NCBI GenBank assembly: GCA_031382085.1
Contig: JANMYM010000019.1
Span: 62,001-126,000 of the forward strand
Origin: UBA964 sp031382085
Lineage (GTDB): Bacteria; Pseudomonadota; Gammaproteobacteria; Steroidobacterales; Steroidobacteraceae
DNA length: 64,000 nt
Direction: 5' to 3'
Position 1 is the stretch's first letter. Each line of letters starts with the position of its first letter. The notes beneath the pieces were generated by a model that worked only from the letters and a program-made list of their open reading frames with translations, was not told where the DNA came from and did no database searches. A program made the translations under genes and the position numbers. Below are positions 40,439 to 48,600 of the stretch, piece after piece.

Positions 40439-41239
40439 ATGACCGCAAATGCCCCGTTCATTCCTGCCGCCAGCGCCCTCGTGGTGCGCGACCACGCTGA
40501 ACACGGCATCGAAGTATTGCTGGTTAAACGAGCGAGCGGCAGCCGCTCGTTTGCGAACATGTGGGCCTTCCCCGGTGGCAAGCTCGATCCGGGCGACTAT
40601 GCGTTGGCCCAGATGTTAGGCGACGTGCTGCCGAAGGCCGCCCGGCCCGGCCTGACGCCGGACCTGCTCGCCTACGGTATCGCCAGCTGGCGCGAACTGC
40701 TCGAGGAGACCGGCGGCGACCAGGCGCTCTGTCACGATCCGTCGCAGCTCGCAACCATGCTGGCGAGCACGATCTACTGGTCGCACTGGGTCGCGCCGCG
40801 TGAATCCCCGGTGGCGTTTGATACGCGGTTTTTCCTGCTCGACGCCAGCATCCTGCCGCATGAGCCGCGGCCCGATGGGCATGAGATCAGCGAATTGCGA
40901 TGGCTGACGCCGGCCGAGGCCGTCACCGATTTTCATTCCGACCGCCTCGCGGCTGCGCCACCGACCGCGTTCAACCTGATGGAATTGCAGCTGGCCGCCA
41001 TAGGCGCCAACGGCACGCGCGATTTGTTAGCTCGCGAGCAGGGCCGACCGATCATCCGCATCCGGCCGCGGGTCGACCGCAGCAGCGACCCGCCCTTCAC
41101 AACCTTGCCCTGGGACACGCGGTTTGCGGAACTCGATGGTGAACCGGCCACAGGCCAGCCGTTAGCAGTGCCCGATCGCTATCGGGCGCTGCCGTCGCGC
41201 GTGCAGGTCAGGCACGGAACGTTCGCCAGAAAAAAATAG
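40439..41239 (+). CDS. Nudix hydrolase with insertion in the Nudix box (NUDT19-like)
   Basis: 266 aa from the ATG at 40439. The frame extends upstream to 40100 across the divergent gene, and that part was rejected. The Nudix box is split: MWAFPGGKLDPGD is separated by about 35 residues from SWRELLEETGG, which holds the REXXEEXG metal ligands. This long insertion is typical of the NUDT19-type CoA/acyl-CoA diphosphatases. The substrate is likely a CoA ester or related nucleotide, but this is by family only. Confidence 0.85.
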   Translation: MTANAPFIPAASALVVRDHAEHGIEVLLVKRASGSRSFANMWAFPGGKLDPGDYALAQMLGDVLPKAARPGLTPDLLAYGIASWRELLEETGGDQALCHDPSQLATMLASTIYWSHWVAPRESPVAFDTRFFLLDASILPHEPRPDGHEISELRWLTPAEAVTDFHSDRLAAAPPTAFNLMELQLAAIGANGTRDLLAREQGRPIIRIRPRVDRSSDPPFTTLPWDTRFAELDGEPATGQPLAVPDRYRALPSRVQVRHGTFARKK

Positions 41240-41315
41240 TGGTGCCGGAGAGAGGAGTCGAACCTCCGACCCGCGCATTACGAATGCGCTGCTCTACCAA
41301 CTGAGCTACCCCGGC
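41240..41315 (-). tRNA. tRNA-Thr(CGT)
   Basis: A 76-base minus-strand tRNA with encoded CCA. The acceptor stem GCCGGGG pairs with CTCCGGC (one G-U). The D arm has AGCTCAGTTGGTAGAGC, the anticodon stem GCGCA/TGCGC encloses loop TTCGTAA (anticodon CGT, reading ACG), and the T arm has GGTTCGACTCC. The discriminator base is A. It stands alone, 1 base after the end of the Nudix gene, without other tRNAs around. Confidence 0.95.
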
Positions 41316-41370
41316 ACCGATGGGGGCGCAATTCTAAAGGACTTGCCTTGCGGCGGGTACTGGCCCGTGC

Positions 41371-41802
41371 CTAGCGCTTGCTGGGGCGCAGCCGGATGAC
41401 GAGATCGATGCCCGCGACTTCCATGCCGGGCGGCGCTGACGGCAGGCGCTCGAACGCGACGTCCGGTATCGGAATATCAGTCAGTTCGCCGCTTTCCGTC
41501 TGCTGAAAGTGGTAGTGCGGCTCGACATTCGAATCGAACCAGGTGCGCTGACCATCGACCGACAGCTGCCGTACCAGGCCCCGCTCCGCGAACAGGTTCA
41601 AGGTGTTATAGACAGTCGCCTTGGACACGCGGACTCCGCGTTCGCGCAACAGGTCCAGCAATTGTTCGGCATTGACGTGCTGAGCGCGATTCAGCAGCAC
41701 GCTCGCGATGCGAACCCGCTGGCGCGTGGCCTGTACACCGTGCAGCGACAGGCGCCGGGCGACGGCGGTGTCGGTATCAGCCAGTGTTCTAACAACCTGC
41801 AT
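41371..41802 (-). CDS. Fur-family transcriptional regulator, Irr-like, cysteine-free
   Basis: 143 aa. N-terminal winged helix (GVQATRQRVRIASVLL, then KATVYNTLNLFAERGLVRQL) is the Fur-type DNA-binding domain. The dimerisation domain has HYHF instead of the usual HHHD-x-C cluster. The protein contains no cysteine, so the structural zinc CxxC sites of Fur/Zur/PerR are missing. This fits the Irr-like branch (haem/iron-responsive, with TWFDSN and LTDIPIPDV). The ATG is 102 bases from the start of the divergent fimT operon, so it may regulate itself or the pilus operon. Gene targets are not shown by the sequence. Confidence 0.85.
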   Translation of the reverse strand: MQVVRTLADTDTAVARRLSLHGVQATRQRVRIASVLLNRAQHVNAEQLLDLLRERGVRVSKATVYNTLNLFAERGLVRQLSVDGQRTWFDSNVEPHYHFQQTESGELTDIPIPDVAFERLPSAPPGMEVAGIDLVIRLRPSKR

Positions 41803-41831
41803 GGGAAGGCAGTATAACTCGCCTCCCGGGC

Positions 41832-41843
41832 ATTCGAGCGAAT
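41832..41843. promoter_or_regulatory. Candidate operator between the Fur-family gene and fimT
   Basis: The perfect inverted repeat ATTCG-AG-CGAAT lies about 30 bases upstream of the regulator's ATG and about 60 upstream of the fimT ATG. On the minus strand a -10-like TATACT (read through TTATACT, about 41812-41819) is close by. It is a plausible binding site for the divergent regulator, but it does not match a classical Fur box. Confidence 0.3.
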
Positions 41844-41904
41844 CGGTTTATTTACGGCACATTGGGCCGCTAACATAAGCTGCAGCCAGACTGACAATGC
41901 CGGC

Positions 41905-42447
41905 ATGCGGTGCCGCCAAGCTGGACTTACCCTTACCGAATGCCTAATCGCGTTGGCCATCACGGCGGTCATCGCTGCCAGCGGCACGCCTGCCATGGGC
42001 AAACTGATCGCCGAATCCCGTCTGGTCACCCAGGCCAATGCGCTGTTCACCGCATTGCAACTCACCCGCGCGCATGCCTGGCGCAGCAGCGAGGCCTGGA
42101 CCCTGTGCCTGACGGACGACGGCGCCCGCTGCAAACCGGGGCGCAACGGCCTGGCTCGCGGCTGGCTGATTCTGCCGGCCAGCGCAATCGCGACAGGCCT
42201 CAGCGGCACGCAGCGCAATCCGGGCCTGGCCGACCTGCGGTCCGGAGTCCTGGCCGACGACCTGAGCCTGCACGGCACCCGGCTGGCAGTCACATTCTGG
42301 CCGTTGAGCCGCAGCGGCACCACCGCCACCTTGACGCTCTGTTCCGCGCGGCGCGGCCTGTCGCCGCGGCAAATCATCATCAGCCAGACGGGCCGGCCGC
42401 GCCTGAAGACCGTCGCAAGCAGTGCCGTATGTCCCGCCACGCGCTAG
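41905..42447 (+). CDS. fimT: FimT/GspH-family minor pilin with C-terminal GRxR motif
   Basis: 180 aa. Short leader MRCRQAG, then LTLTECLIALAITAVIAASG with Glu at +5: a type IV prepilin cleaved after Gly7. The rest is the GspH/FimT fold with a Cys pair (LCLTDDGARC). The tail ISQTGRPRLKT contains GRPR, matching the conserved GRxR motif reported for the DNA-binding FimT of Legionella and related gammaproteobacteria. That makes it a good candidate for the DNA-receptor pilin of natural transformation. First gene of the operon that ends with pilE. Confidence 0.85.
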   Translation: MRCRQAGLTLTECLIALAITAVIAASGTPAMGKLIAESRLVTQANALFTALQLTRAHAWRSSEAWTLCLTDDGARCKPGRNGLARGWLILPASAIATGLSGTQRNPGLADLRSGVLADDLSLHGTRLAVTFWPLSRSGTTATLTLCSARRGLSPRQIIISQTGRPRLKTVASSAVCPATR

Positions 42448-42535
42448 CCGTTGGTCGGCCAGCCGTTGGTCGGCGAGAATCGACCGTTGGTCGATCCGCC
42501 AGCGCTAGTCATAATCCCGGGACTATAGTCCGGGA
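42448..42535 (+). repeat. Three direct repeats and a hairpin before fimU
   Basis: Three copies of CCGTTGGTCG (42448-42457, 42463-42472, 42484-42493) follow the fimT stop. Next is a hairpin: 42515-42520 pairs with 42530-42535 (TCCCGG/CCGGGA) around an inner palindrome ACTATAGT. The hairpin ends right before the fimU ATG, so the ribosome site would be inside the structure. It could tune fimU translation. No consensus for any known regulator is recognised. Confidence 0.55.
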
Positions 42536-43159
42536 ATGGCCACATTTTCCGCCGAAAAATGCCCCGGAGGATGCGTCACGAGGCGCCGCGGCTTTTCACT
42601 TATTGAGCTCATGATCGTGCTGTTGCTCGCGGGCGCCATTCTGGCCATCGGCGCGCCGAGTTTCGGCGACATGATGCGCAACAATCGCCTGACGCAGGCC
42701 GCCAACGATTTTCTCGCTGCCGCACACCTGGCGCGTACCGAGGCGGTCAAGCGCCAGTTCCCGGTTTCACTGTGTTCGTCCAGCGAGCCTAACAGCCCGG
42801 GCGCGCAGTGCAACGCAGGTGATTTCATCGGCTGGATTGCTTTTGAAGATCGCAACGGCGACTGCGTGCGCGGCGCGGACGAAACAATCCTGCGCGTCGC
42901 GGGTCCACTGGACAGTAGCATCGCCAATGCCTCGGATGGCGCCTGCATTTCATACTCGTCCAGCGGCTTTACACAATTCGCGCCGGGAGTAACGCCTCTG
43001 ACCCACGTCATTTTCTGCGACCTGCGCGGACTGGCTCTGCAGAACGGCACGGATCAAACGGCAGCGCGTGCGGTCCAGGTTTCGCGCAGCGGCCGCCCGG
43101 CACTGTCGCGTGACCCGTCATTAATCGGCAGTTGGGATATGCCATGCAGTACACGTTAG
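42536..43159 (+). CDS. fimU: FimT/FimU (GspH-family) minor pilin, second copy
   Basis: 207 aa. Leader of 19 residues ending RRRG before FSLIELMIVLLLAGAILAIG, with a canonical G|F site and Glu at +5. The body resembles GspH/FimU (NNRLTQAANDFLAAAHLARTEAVKR, then ISYSSSGFTQ). Its tail reads SRSGRPALSRD, i.e. GRPA, lacking the second Arg of the GRxR motif, so it is more likely the structural initiator-type minor pilin FimU. A strong GGAGGA lies 25 bases inside the gene but has no in-frame start after it, so the ATG at 42536 is kept. The stop is inside the word GTTAG. Confidence 0.85.
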   Translation: MATFSAEKCPGGCVTRRRGFSLIELMIVLLLAGAILAIGAPSFGDMMRNNRLTQAANDFLAAAHLARTEAVKRQFPVSLCSSSEPNSPGAQCNAGDFIGWIAFEDRNGDCVRGADETILRVAGPLDSSIANASDGACISYSSSGFTQFAPGVTPLTHVIFCDLRGLALQNGTDQTAARAVQVSRSGRPALSRDPSLIGSWDMPCSTR

Positions 43160-43674
43160 ATCTTCCGGGCCGCAACCGCGGCATGACTCTGGTCGAATCG
43201 CTGGTCGCGCTGGTGGTGCTATCCGTCGGCATGTTAGGTGTCGCAGGCCTGATGCTGACCGGCATTTCTAGCAATCGCAGCGCCTTGTACCGCACCCAGG
43301 CCGTGAACCTGGCCAGCGATATGGCGGAACGCATTCGCGCCAACGCCAGCGCGCGAGTCGCGTACGACAGTCTTGCCTACGGTGGTGCGCCGGCACTGCG
43401 CGACTGCGCACCGACCGCCGACGGCGGTGGCAGCAACTGCACAGTTGCGCAACTGGCCGAAGATGATCTCGCCCGCTGGCTGGAATCGATCCGCACCGCC
43501 TTACCGGCATTTCGGGGCGAGCCGGCGCAGGGCAACGTACAAGTCATTACGGCAGGGTTTGTCGGCCAGCCCGACACCTATCGCATCAATGTCAGCTGGC
43601 AGGAACCGCGCGAGCAGGTGCCCTTCAGCTACCAGGCCGATCTAATGATCCTGCCGCGCCCCCGGATCAATTGA
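43144..43674 (+). CDS. pilV: Minor pilin PilV
   Basis: 176 aa from the ATG at 43144, overlapping fimU by 16 bases. Leader LPGRNRG, then MTLVESLVALVVLSVGMLGV with Glu at +5. The PilV-type features ISSNRSALYRTQAVNLASDMAERIRAN follow the helix. It helps prime the pilus at the inner membrane together with FimU, PilW, PilX and PilE. Stop TGA overlaps the next ATG by one base. Confidence 0.93.
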   Translation: MQYTLDLPGRNRGMTLVESLVALVVLSVGMLGVAGLMLTGISSNRSALYRTQAVNLASDMAERIRANASARVAYDSLAYGGAPALRDCAPTADGGGSNCTVAQLAEDDLARWLESIRTALPAFRGEPAQGNVQVITAGFVGQPDTYRINVSWQEPREQVPFSYQADLMILPRPRIN

Positions 43675-44801
43675 TGCGCGCCCCGACTATCAGAGGCCGA
43701 CGCTTGACGCTAGGCATGAGCCTGGTGGAACTCATGGTCGCCGTTGGCATCAGCTCCTCGCTGATCGCCGGGGCGGTGGTTTCCTATGCCGAATACCGGC
43801 GTGTCTACAGCGTCAGCGAAGTCCTGGCGCGCGTGCAGGAACAAGCGCGCTTCGCCATGGGCAGCATCGAGCCGGACATCGAACTCGCCGGCTTCTACGG
43901 CTTCAGCAACACTCCGGACAGCGTGCGCTGGATACGCGGCGTAGCGCCCGGCACGGTGCTCGCGAACGCGCCACGACTGCGCCAGCGGCCGCTGCCTCCT
44001 ATGGTTGGCGCTCCCGTGCCGGCGCCTGACCTGGATGCCAGTGCGCACGCCTGCGGCACCAATTTTGCGGTGGACGTGTCGATCCCCGTGCAGGGCTCTA
44101 ACAATGGTTTTTTGTTAGGTCTCGACGCCGACGCAAGTTGTGACCCTTACGGCACAGGTGCGGTTGCCAGCAGCGACACACTGACGCTGCGCCGCGCAGC
44201 CACGACGGCGAGCCCGCCAGAAGCGGGCCGCCTGCAAATTTATGCGTCGCGCTTCTCCAGCCGCACCGCGCAACTGCTGTTCGCGGATGGGGTCGCGCCT
44301 GGGCCCATCAACGATGATAACCGGGTGCATGACTTCGTCGTGCGCGCCTACTACATCGCGCGCGACTCGGTGGATCGCCGCGGACTGCCAGCGCTGCGCG
44401 TGAAAGCGCTCAGTCGCAACGGCGGCGTGCCGGCGTTCATCGATAACGAAGTCATGCCGGGCGTCGAAGACCTGCAGGTGCAGTTCGGCATCGACAGCGG
44501 CGACTATGACAATGATGGCGCAGTGGACGCCAACGCCGACGCCAACAGCGACGGCATCCCGGAATCCGACGGGCGCGCGACGCGCTATGTGAACCCCGAT
44601 TTTCCGGGATTGGATCGTCTGCAGGTCGTGTCAGTGCGCATCTGGTTACGGGTGCGCGGCGATCAGCTGGAACCTGGATTCGTTGACGACCGCACCTATC
44701 GATATGCGGACGTAGAATACACGCCCACAGGTGCAGACCGCGCGTTCCGGCGCGTCCTGCTCACCCGCACGATTGCTTTGCGCAATGCGCGCATCCTCTA
44801 G
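43674..44801 (+). CDS. pilW: Minor pilin PilW
   Basis: 375 aa from the ATG at 43674 (TTG 43671 would add one residue). Leader, then G|MSLVELMVAVGISSSLIAGA with Glu at +5. The large globular domain has PilW-type sequence, VLARVQEQARFAMGSIEPDIELAGFYG, and a C-terminal VEDLQVQFGIDSG with RVVSVRIWL-like strands (QVVSVRIWLRVRG). It also has an acidic stretch DNDGAVDANADANSDG that could bind calcium. Contains two close GTTAG words at ~44100 and ~44113. Confidence 0.92.
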   Translation: MRAPTIRGRRLTLGMSLVELMVAVGISSSLIAGAVVSYAEYRRVYSVSEVLARVQEQARFAMGSIEPDIELAGFYGFSNTPDSVRWIRGVAPGTVLANAPRLRQRPLPPMVGAPVPAPDLDASAHACGTNFAVDVSIPVQGSNNGFLLGLDADASCDPYGTGAVASSDTLTLRRAATTASPPEAGRLQIYASRFSSRTAQLLFADGVAPGPINDDNRVHDFVVRAYYIARDSVDRRGLPALRVKALSRNGGVPAFIDNEVMPGVEDLQVQFGIDSGDYDNDGAVDANADANSDGIPESDGRATRYVNPDFPGLDRLQVVSVRIWLRVRGDQLEPGFVDDRTYRYADVEYTPTGADRAFRRVLLTRTIALRNARIL

Positions 44802-44816
44802 AACTCATGAGATTTC

Positions 44817-45317
44817 ATGATGCCTATGCCAAATGAAATGTCTGTCAGAAAGCGCCTTGACCAACGTGGCGCTGCGCTGGTCATCGCGCTCGTGCTGCTG
44901 ATGGTGCTGACGATCCTCGCCTTCACCGGCCTCAACACCTCAATCACGGAAATTGCGATGGCAAATAATGAACAGTTTCGCCGCAGCGCGGCGCAGTCGG
45001 CCGCCGACGGCATCGAAGGCGCCATCGCCAATCTGGCCGCCGTGCCAACCACACGCAATTCCCCGCCGGTTGAATCGGGCTGGCGCAACGTCGCGGACTC
45101 CACGGTCAACCGCTACAACACACGCAGCCGTTATCTGGGCGAAGAGCGCAACCTGCCACAGTCCAGCGCTGACAAGTTTGTCGGCCTGCACTTCAGCATC
45201 GACAGCGAAGGTCAATCGGCGCGCAAAGCCCGCGATCAGCAGACGCAGGGCGTGTTCGTCGTTGCCGGCGGTGGCAATGGCGACTTCGGTCAACTTGGTA
45301 CGGGACTGGCGCAATGA
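44817..45317 (+). CDS. pilX: Minor pilin PilX
   Basis: 166 aa. Leader RKRLDQRG before AALVIALVLLMVLTILAFTG. The residue at +5 is not Glu, as is usual for PilX/GspK-type pilins that sit at the fibre tip. After the helix comes the PilX-type NTSITEIAMANNEQFRRSAAQSAADG. Works with PilY1 as the tip complex. The last codons overlap the next small gene (ATGA). Confidence 0.92.
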   Translation: MMPMPNEMSVRKRLDQRGAALVIALVLLMVLTILAFTGLNTSITEIAMANNEQFRRSAAQSAADGIEGAIANLAAVPTTRNSPPVESGWRNVADSTVNRYNTRSRYLGEERNLPQSSADKFVGLHFSIDSEGQSARKARDQQTQGVFVVAGGGNGDFGQLGTGLAQ

Positions 45318-45658
45318 AATTATCCATCGGAACTGTAGCGCTGTCGGCATTTTTGTTAGCAGGCGCCGCCAACGCAGCCGGCGGCAGCCACATCCGGGCG
45401 CCTCAGGCTGCCATCGAGATTCAACTCCGGGCCGTCAGCCTGCCTGAGCGGCTGGAGGGCCAGGTCATCGCGGCGCCCTGTCCCGCCTGCGCCCCGCGTT
45501 CATTCGGGATCGCGAACGACGCGCGGCTGCAATGGAATGGCGCAGCGATCACATTGCAGGCTCTGCGTCAGCGCGCGCTCAAGGGATCCACCGCCGCCGC
45601 CACCTTGATCTACACACGCGATAACAATCGCATTGTCAGGATATTCGTCAATGATTAA
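45314..45658 (+). CDS. Small secreted protein of the pilus operon
   Basis: 114 aa. Signal peptide KLSIGTVALSAFLLAGAANA (cleavage ~20). The mature part has a CPAC motif (APCPACAPRSFGI) and ends with beta-rich LIYTRDNNRIVRIFVND. I do not recognise the family. In P. aeruginosa a small gene, pilY2, lies after pilY1. Here the small gene lies before pilY1, so equivalence is only a possibility. It overlaps both pilX (4 bases) and pilY1 (8 bases), so it is certainly cotranscribed. Confidence 0.8.
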   Translation: MKLSIGTVALSAFLLAGAANAAGGSHIRAPQAAIEIQLRAVSLPERLEGQVIAAPCPACAPRSFGIANDARLQWNGAAITLQALRQRALKGSTAAATLIYTRDNNRIVRIFVND

Positions 45659-48600
45659 GCGAATTCTCTGCCTGGGGGCTGCGCTGTTAGCCAGCACGGC
45701 GGCACGTGCCGATGACACCGAAATTTTTGTCAGCCGTGGTTCAGAGGAAGGGCTCAGGCCTAACATACTGTTCATTTTCGACACGTCCGGAAGTATGAAT
45801 GCCGAAGTGACGCTGCCCAAGGCGCCCTACAATCGGGCCCAGACTTATGACGGCAGTTGCTCGGGCGAGCGGTTTTATTTTGCCGTCGCCTCGGCAACTG
45901 GCAACCAGACAACGGATATACCGACCTGCTCGGGCATGAGCAACACCCGGCAGGATGGCCTGAATCTGCAAGCTAACACCTGCGCCGCTGCCGTGAATTC
46001 AATCGCCGTTGCGGGCCTCTGGACGGGGCGCGCCGCGCAGTGGAATACCACCAGTGCCGGATGGATCACGCTGTCGGATCTTGCCACGGATGAAAGCGTG
46101 GAATGCGAGGCCGATGCGGGTGTTCACGGGGCCAATACAAGCTCCACCAAGCGTTACGCGCAAAATGGCGATCCGTCTAATCGGTGGACCGCTCTTCAGG
46201 CGCAACAAATCGGCTGGGCCAGCGCCACGGTCTATACGCTCTACAGTGCCAACTGGCTTAACTGGTACTACGCGCCGCCGATGGCGTCCAGTCTCAGTCG
46301 ACTGCAAACTGTTCAGAGTGTTGCAACCACGCTGGCGAGCTCCATTTCCGGAATCAATCTTGGTTTGATGCGCTTCAGCAACGCCAACAACGCGGCCGGC
46401 TCGGATCTCGCCGAAGGTGGCATGGTCACGCATGAAGTCGTTGATGTGTCAGGCGCGCGCAGCTCGCTCGTGGGTCAATTGAACAGTTACACCGCAGGCG
46501 GATTCACGCCCTTGTCCGAAACTCTCTATGAGGCAGGCCAGTATTTCGCGGGACGAGCGGTCGATTACGGTGTTGACTCGCGGATCGACGCGTCAACACC
46601 GTTTCCGAGCGTACCTGCATCGCGGCTGCCACTTAATCCGTCAAGCTACAAGACGCCAATCGCCTATCAATGCCAGAAAAATTACGCGCTGCTGCTAACA
46701 GACGGCGAACCCACGGAGGACAACTCCGCGGACGGCAAGATCGTCAATTTGCCTGGCTTCCAGAATCTGGTTGGTGGCGACTGCGATGGCACTGGTCCTG
46801 GCCGCTGCCTCGACGACATGGCCGAATATCTGAATAAGGCGGACCTGTCGCCTCTGCCTGGCAAACAGAATGTCGTCACTTACACGGTCGGGTTTGGGCC
46901 GGATGTCGCAGGTACGTCTTTCCTCGAGCGCACGGCGGCCCGTGGTGGCGGGCGCGCATACGAAGCTACCAACGTCACCGATCTCACCAATGTACTGCAA
47001 CAGATTGTCAGCGACATCATGCAGTCTAACGGCACTTTCACCGCGCCCGCCCTCTCGATCAATGCATTCAATCGCAGTCAGACCACAAATGACTTCTACG
47101 TCTCGCTGTTCAAGCCCTCGGATCGCCTGCACTGGACCGGCAACGTCAAGAAATACTCCATCAAGAACGGGCAGATAGTGGACGCTAACAGCCAAAACGC
47201 CGTGGATCCGGTAACCGGCTTTTTCCGCGACGGCACGCAGAGCCTTTGGTCCGCGCAGGCAGATGGCCTGCAGATCACCGCGGGTGGCGCCGTGAGTCGC
47301 CAACCGGCACCCGCCGAGCGCAAGCTGTACACCTATCTCACAGGCTCCAACTCACGCAACCTGGTCGCAGCGGGCAACCAGTTCAACGCCAGCAATAGCC
47401 TCGTGACAGCCGATTTGTTAGGTATCTCCGGTTCAGCACCCACCCGCGAGCAGGTCATCGCCTGGGCGCAGGGTTTCGATGCGACCGACATCGACGGCGA
47501 CAGCGATACCACGGAAGCCGTGCCATTCATGGGCGATCCCCTGCATGCCAAGCCCACGGTTGTCACCTATGGCGGCAGCACCGGGACACCGGACCCACTC
47601 GACGCCGTGGTCTATGCCCCCACGAACGATGGTTTCCTGCACGCGATCGATGCCAAGACTGGCCGCGAATTGTGGGCTTTTGTTCCGCCGGAGCTGTTAG
47701 GCCGCATGGCAAGCCTGTATGGTAATCCTGCGGTCGCCGCCCGCACCTATGGCCTGGATGGCGACGTTCGCCTGCTGCGTTTTGACGCCAACCAGGACGG
47801 CGTTGTGGATGCCTCGGGCGGCGATCGGGCCATCCTGTATTTCGGCATGCGCCGCGGTGGACGCTTTTACTACGCGGTGGATGTGACCAATCGCGCTGCG
47901 CCGCAGCTGCTCTGGTCGTTAGGTCCGTCCAACCTGCCGGGCATCGGCGAGACCTGGTCGCCGCCCACCATCGCGCGAATCAATGTCGGCGGCGCGACCC
48001 AGAATGGCGAGAAACTGGTGCTTGTCATGGGCGGCGGCTATGACGGCGCCCAGGAAAATTATTCTTTCGTCAACGATAACTCTGGGAACCGCATCTTCAT
48101 GATCGATGCGATCTCGGGTGCGCTGCTATGGTACGCCGGAGGTCCAGGCGGTTCAGCGGATCTGGAATTGGCCCGGATGCGCCATTCGATCCCAAGCCGC
48201 ATCACCGTGTTAGACACGGACGGCGATCAGTATGCGGATCGCATGTATGCGGGCGACATGGGCGGACGCGTTTGGCGCTTCGACATTTTCAACGGCAACA
48301 ATCGTGGCAGCCTGGTGACCGGCGGTGTGCTGGCAACGCTGGGCAATGGCGATACGGGAACTACCGCGTTGGCGAGCAACCGCCGCTTCTACAACGCGCC
48401 TGATGTCGCCCTGATCCAGCGCCGCGCGGCCGACCCGTACTACAACATCGCGATAGGTTCGGGTTACCGTGGCCATCCGCTGGAAAACGAAACTCGCGAT
48501 CGCTTCTATGCTTTGCGGGACAAGAACCCGTTCGGCAGGCTGACGCAGCTGGAATACAACAACCTCACTCCGGTCACCGACTCGCTGGTAACCGACGTTA

